Below, one piece after another: positions 7,030 through 8,449 of a stretch of 8,449 bases of DNA; the first letter of the stretch is position 1, and every line of letters begins with the position of its first letter. Both the position numbers and the translations under genes were made by a program. The stretch is from CAYRTD01 sp964426915 (lineage in GTDB: Bacteria > Bacteroidota > Bacteroidia > Bacteroidales > GCA-2748055). Location: NCBI GenBank assembly GCA_964426915.1, contig CAYRTD010000166.1:1-8449 (forward strand), read 5' to 3'. Below the pieces are notes generated by a model. That model did no database searches, was not told the DNA's origin, and was given only the letters and a program-made list of their open reading frames with translations.

Positions 7030-7212
7030 ATTGGCAAATTTATAGTCGGGCGGGTAGCCCATTTCCAAAGTTGTCCAAAGATGCGCATGATTTTCCTGAT
7101 TACCATGACTAATTGGCAATTCCATTATTCGAATAATCATGGTAATCCTATAATCCTTTAATCAAGGTTCAGACATTTTCCCGCTACCCAATTCGACAAG
7201 AATTTGGCCAAT
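7030..7212. repeat. 183-base non-coding element with imperfect terminal inverted repeats and nested palindromes
   Basis: The ends are inverted copies. The left end, 7030-7058, reads ATTGGCAAATT, then GTCG, then GGGTAGC. The right end, 7183-7212, read on the minus strand gives ATTGGCCAAATT, GTCG and GGGTAGC with nearly the same spacing. About 22 of 29-30 positions agree. Inside is a perfect 11-base stem, GATTACCATGA (7098-7108) and TCATGGTAATC (7137-7147). It encloses AATTGGCAATT (7111-7121) and the perfect palindrome TTATTCGAATAA (7125-7136), which together could fold as a three-way junction. The right side also carries degenerate TAATC-nnnn repeats at 8-9-base spacing (7136-7165). It is too short for a transposase. 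It could be a MITE-like non-autonomous element, an intergenic palindromic repeat, or a structured RNA. Confidence 0.6.
7035..7069 (-). promoter_or_regulatory. Possible hipBST promoter inside the palindromic element
   Basis: On the minus strand TTTG (7066-7069), a 23-base spacer and an exact TAnnTTTG element TAAATTTG (7035-7042) resemble a Bacteroidota promoter, with a spacer slightly longer than usual. Transcripts would start near 7028 and run into the operator palindrome at 7000-7024, a sensible place for repression. The other option is the TATTTTTG element at 6934-6941, which has no good -33 partner. Confidence 0.3.
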
Positions 7213-7244
7213 GTTTTTCAGTCATATACTGCTATTTTTTGCAA

Positions 7245-7291
7245 TTGTCATGACTTTGTCATAGTTCTGACAAATACAGCCATAGTTTGTC
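7245..7291 (+). promoter_or_regulatory. Candidate operator: TTGTC boxes and perfect inverted repeat upstream of yiaK
   Basis: TTGTC lies at 7245-7249, 7256-7260 and 7287-7291. The second box is the left arm of a perfect inverted repeat TTTGTCA-N6-TGACAAA (7255-7274). Arm length and the 6-base spacer are those of Crp/Fnr-type sites, although TGTCA differs from the Crp TGTGA. The last box (TTTGTCTT, 7286-7293) also occurs before the GH51-like gene (2486-2493). The cluster ends 34 bases before the proposed -7 element, against 36 at the GH51-like gene. This is a strong visible symmetry, but the regulator is unknown. Confidence 0.5.
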
Positions 7292-7325
7292 TTTACGTTG
7301 TAAACTTAAATAAAGTTTGAATCGT

Positions 7326-7333
7326 TATTTTTG
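7326..7333 (+). promoter_or_regulatory. Likely -7 element of the yiaK promoter
   Basis: TATTTTTG fits TAnnTTTG exactly and lies 36 bases before the ATG, almost the same as the 33 bases at the GH51-like gene. No good -33 TTG is found 19-21 bases upstream (nearest is GTTG at 7297-7300, 25-base spacer), which would fit a promoter that needs an activator. A near-match TAAAGTTTG (7311-7319), 21 bases after TTTG at 7286-7289, is the alternative. Confidence 0.35.
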
Positions 7334-7369
7334 CTTTGGATATCTGTTTAGTTTCATAAAAAATATTTT

Positions 7370-8392
7370 ATGAAGGACGAAGCTTTGGTGCGTATTTCAT
7401 TTGATGAGGTTAAAGCTGAACTTCAGAAAATTTTATCCGGATATGGTTTCACGGAGGATAAAGCTTCACTGTGCGCCAGACTCTTTGCAGAAACTACAAG
7501 AGATGGGGTTTATTCTCACGGATTGAACCGTTTTCCGGGATTTATTGATACCATCGAGAAAGGATATGTCATTCCGCAAAACGAACTGGTACTGGCAGAG
7601 TCTTTAGGTAGTCATGAAGTATGGGATGGAAACCTGGGCCCCGGCAATGTCAATGCATACAAGGCAATGAACAGGGCCCTTTTTTTAGCTAAAAAAGGCG
7701 TTGTTGGAATAGTTGCCATGCGAAATACCAATCACTGGATGCGTGGAGGATCATATGGATGGCAGGCAGCTGAGGCCGGTTGCGCAGCAATTTGTTTTAC
7801 CAATACCGAACCCAACATGCCTCCCTGGGGTGGAAGCCTGTCGAAAATTGGAAATAATCCACTCATCATAGCGGTGCCGGATCATCCGGATCATGTTGTT
7901 CTGGATATGGCTATGTCGCAATTTTCATTTGGAAAAATGGAAAATCTGAGATTAAGCAATGAGAAATTACCTTTCGATGGTGGTTTTACAAACCAGGGTG
8001 AACTAACCAACGATCCCGAAAAAATAATAGCGTCGAAAAGGGCATTGCCGGCCGGATACTGGAAGGGATCGGGATTATCTGTTATGCTGGACCTGTTGGT
8101 TACCATTCTGTCCAAAGGAAATTCCACTGCGGAGTTAGGAAAAAAAGAAGCTGAATATGCCGTTTCCCAGTTTTTTATGGCCATTGACCTGGAGACAGCC
8201 GGAAGATCGGAATTTGCAAGAGGAGTCATAGAAAATCTTAAACTGGAGGTACATAATGCCCAGCCCATCTATGAAAATGAACCCGTATATTATCCCGGTG
8301 AACGAACAATGCTTACCAGGAAAGAGAACCTTAAAAATGGTCTTCCGGTAAATAAGAAAGTCTGGAAAAAAATAAAAGCTTTGAAAAAGTAA
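7370..8392 (+). CDS. yiaK: YiaK-like 2,3-diketo-L-gulonate reductase (3-dehydro-L-gulonate 2-dehydrogenase)
   Basis: The 340-residue protein belongs to the type-2 malate/L-lactate dehydrogenase family (Ldh_2, NAD(P)H-dependent, cytoplasmic, no signal peptide). It aligns by eye with E. coli YiaK (332 residues) along its whole length. Shared blocks include GVYSHG-NRFP with the catalytic histidine (H50 here, H44 in YiaK), NHWMRGGSYGWQAAE (121-135), MPPWGG (150-155), IGNNPLI (160-166), FDGGF (202-206) and GYWKGSG (229-235). YiaK reduces 2,3-diketo-L-gulonate to 3-keto-L-gulonate in L-ascorbate-type sugar-acid catabolism. A related keto-acid substrate is possible here. It has its own candidate operator and promoter and may be the first gene of an operon continuing to the right, as yiaK is in E. 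coli. The G+C content is higher than in the neighbouring hipBST block. There is no Shine-Dalgarno sequence, as expected for Bacteroidota. The 57 bases after the stop show nothing recognisable. Confidence 0.9.
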   Translation: MKDEALVRISFDEVKAELQKILSGYGFTEDKASLCARLFAETTRDGVYSHGLNRFPGFIDTIEKGYVIPQNELVLAESLGSHEVWDGNLGPGNVNAYKAMNRALFLAKKGVVGIVAMRNTNHWMRGGSYGWQAAEAGCAAICFTNTEPNMPPWGGSLSKIGNNPLIIAVPDHPDHVVLDMAMSQFSFGKMENLRLSNEKLPFDGGFTNQGELTNDPEKIIASKRALPAGYWKGSGLSVMLDLLVTILSKGNSTAELGKKEAEYAVSQFFMAIDLETAGRSEFARGVIENLKLEVHNAQPIYENEPVYYPGERTMLTRKENLKNGLPVNKKVWKKIKALKK

Positions 8393-8449
8393 CTTATATA
8401 GTGCCTGTCAATAGAGTCGAGAGTCTGTTTCAGAACCGAACCGCCAATT

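Noticed and set aside
7029..7216. CRISPR array or tRNA in the intergenic region before yiaK
   Set aside because: The repeats are inverted and degenerate rather than regular direct repeats with spacers, and no tRNA cloverleaf with TψC or anticodon features is present.
7891..8268. 125-codon minus-strand open frame inside yiaK
   Set aside because: It is antisense to the strongly conserved YiaK frame; long shadow frames are common there and nothing in it is recognisable.

Overview
The window looks like a chromosomal segment of a Bacteroidota bacterium. The genes lack clear Shine-Dalgarno sequences, upstream DNA is A-rich, the best promoter matches the Bacteroidota -33/-7 type (TTG, about 21 bases, TAnnTTTG), and exported sugar enzymes carry lipoprotein or Tat signals.

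Left part (1-4227): a minus-strand pair encodes an exported WD40 beta-propeller (cut by the left edge) and, upstream of it, a Tat-signal enolase-superfamily enzyme with the mandelate-racemase set of active-site residues. Divergent from these, across a 305-base regulatory region, lies a GH51-like glycoside hydrolase lipoprotein.

Middle part (4275-7024): a visibly A+T-richer minus-strand block. It reads, in transcription order, hipB, hipS, hipT and then an exported alpha/beta hydrolase. hipBST is a three-gene toxin-antitoxin system in which the HipA kinase is split: the N-terminal domain is a separate small protein (HipS) and the kinase core is HipT. In front of hipB are about six copies of a GC[A/T]CTTTT half-site, including a 14-base perfect palindrome, which are good candidates for HipB operators.

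Right part (7030-8392): a 183-base non-coding element with imperfect terminal inverted repeats and nested palindromes, then a cluster of TTGTC boxes and a promoter, then a plus-strand gene closely resembling E. coli YiaK (2,3-diketo-L-gulonate reductase).

How it fits together: the GH51-like enzyme, the enolase-superfamily enzyme and the YiaK homologue would make a sensible route from a glycoside to acid-sugar catabolism. The GH51 and yiaK promoters share the same layout: TTGTC boxes, 34-36 bases, TAnnTTTG, 33-36 bases, ATG. This suggests one regulator for both. The hipBST block between them looks like a later insertion that split this locus. Family assignments are confident. The exact substrates, the shared regulator and the insertion history are inference.
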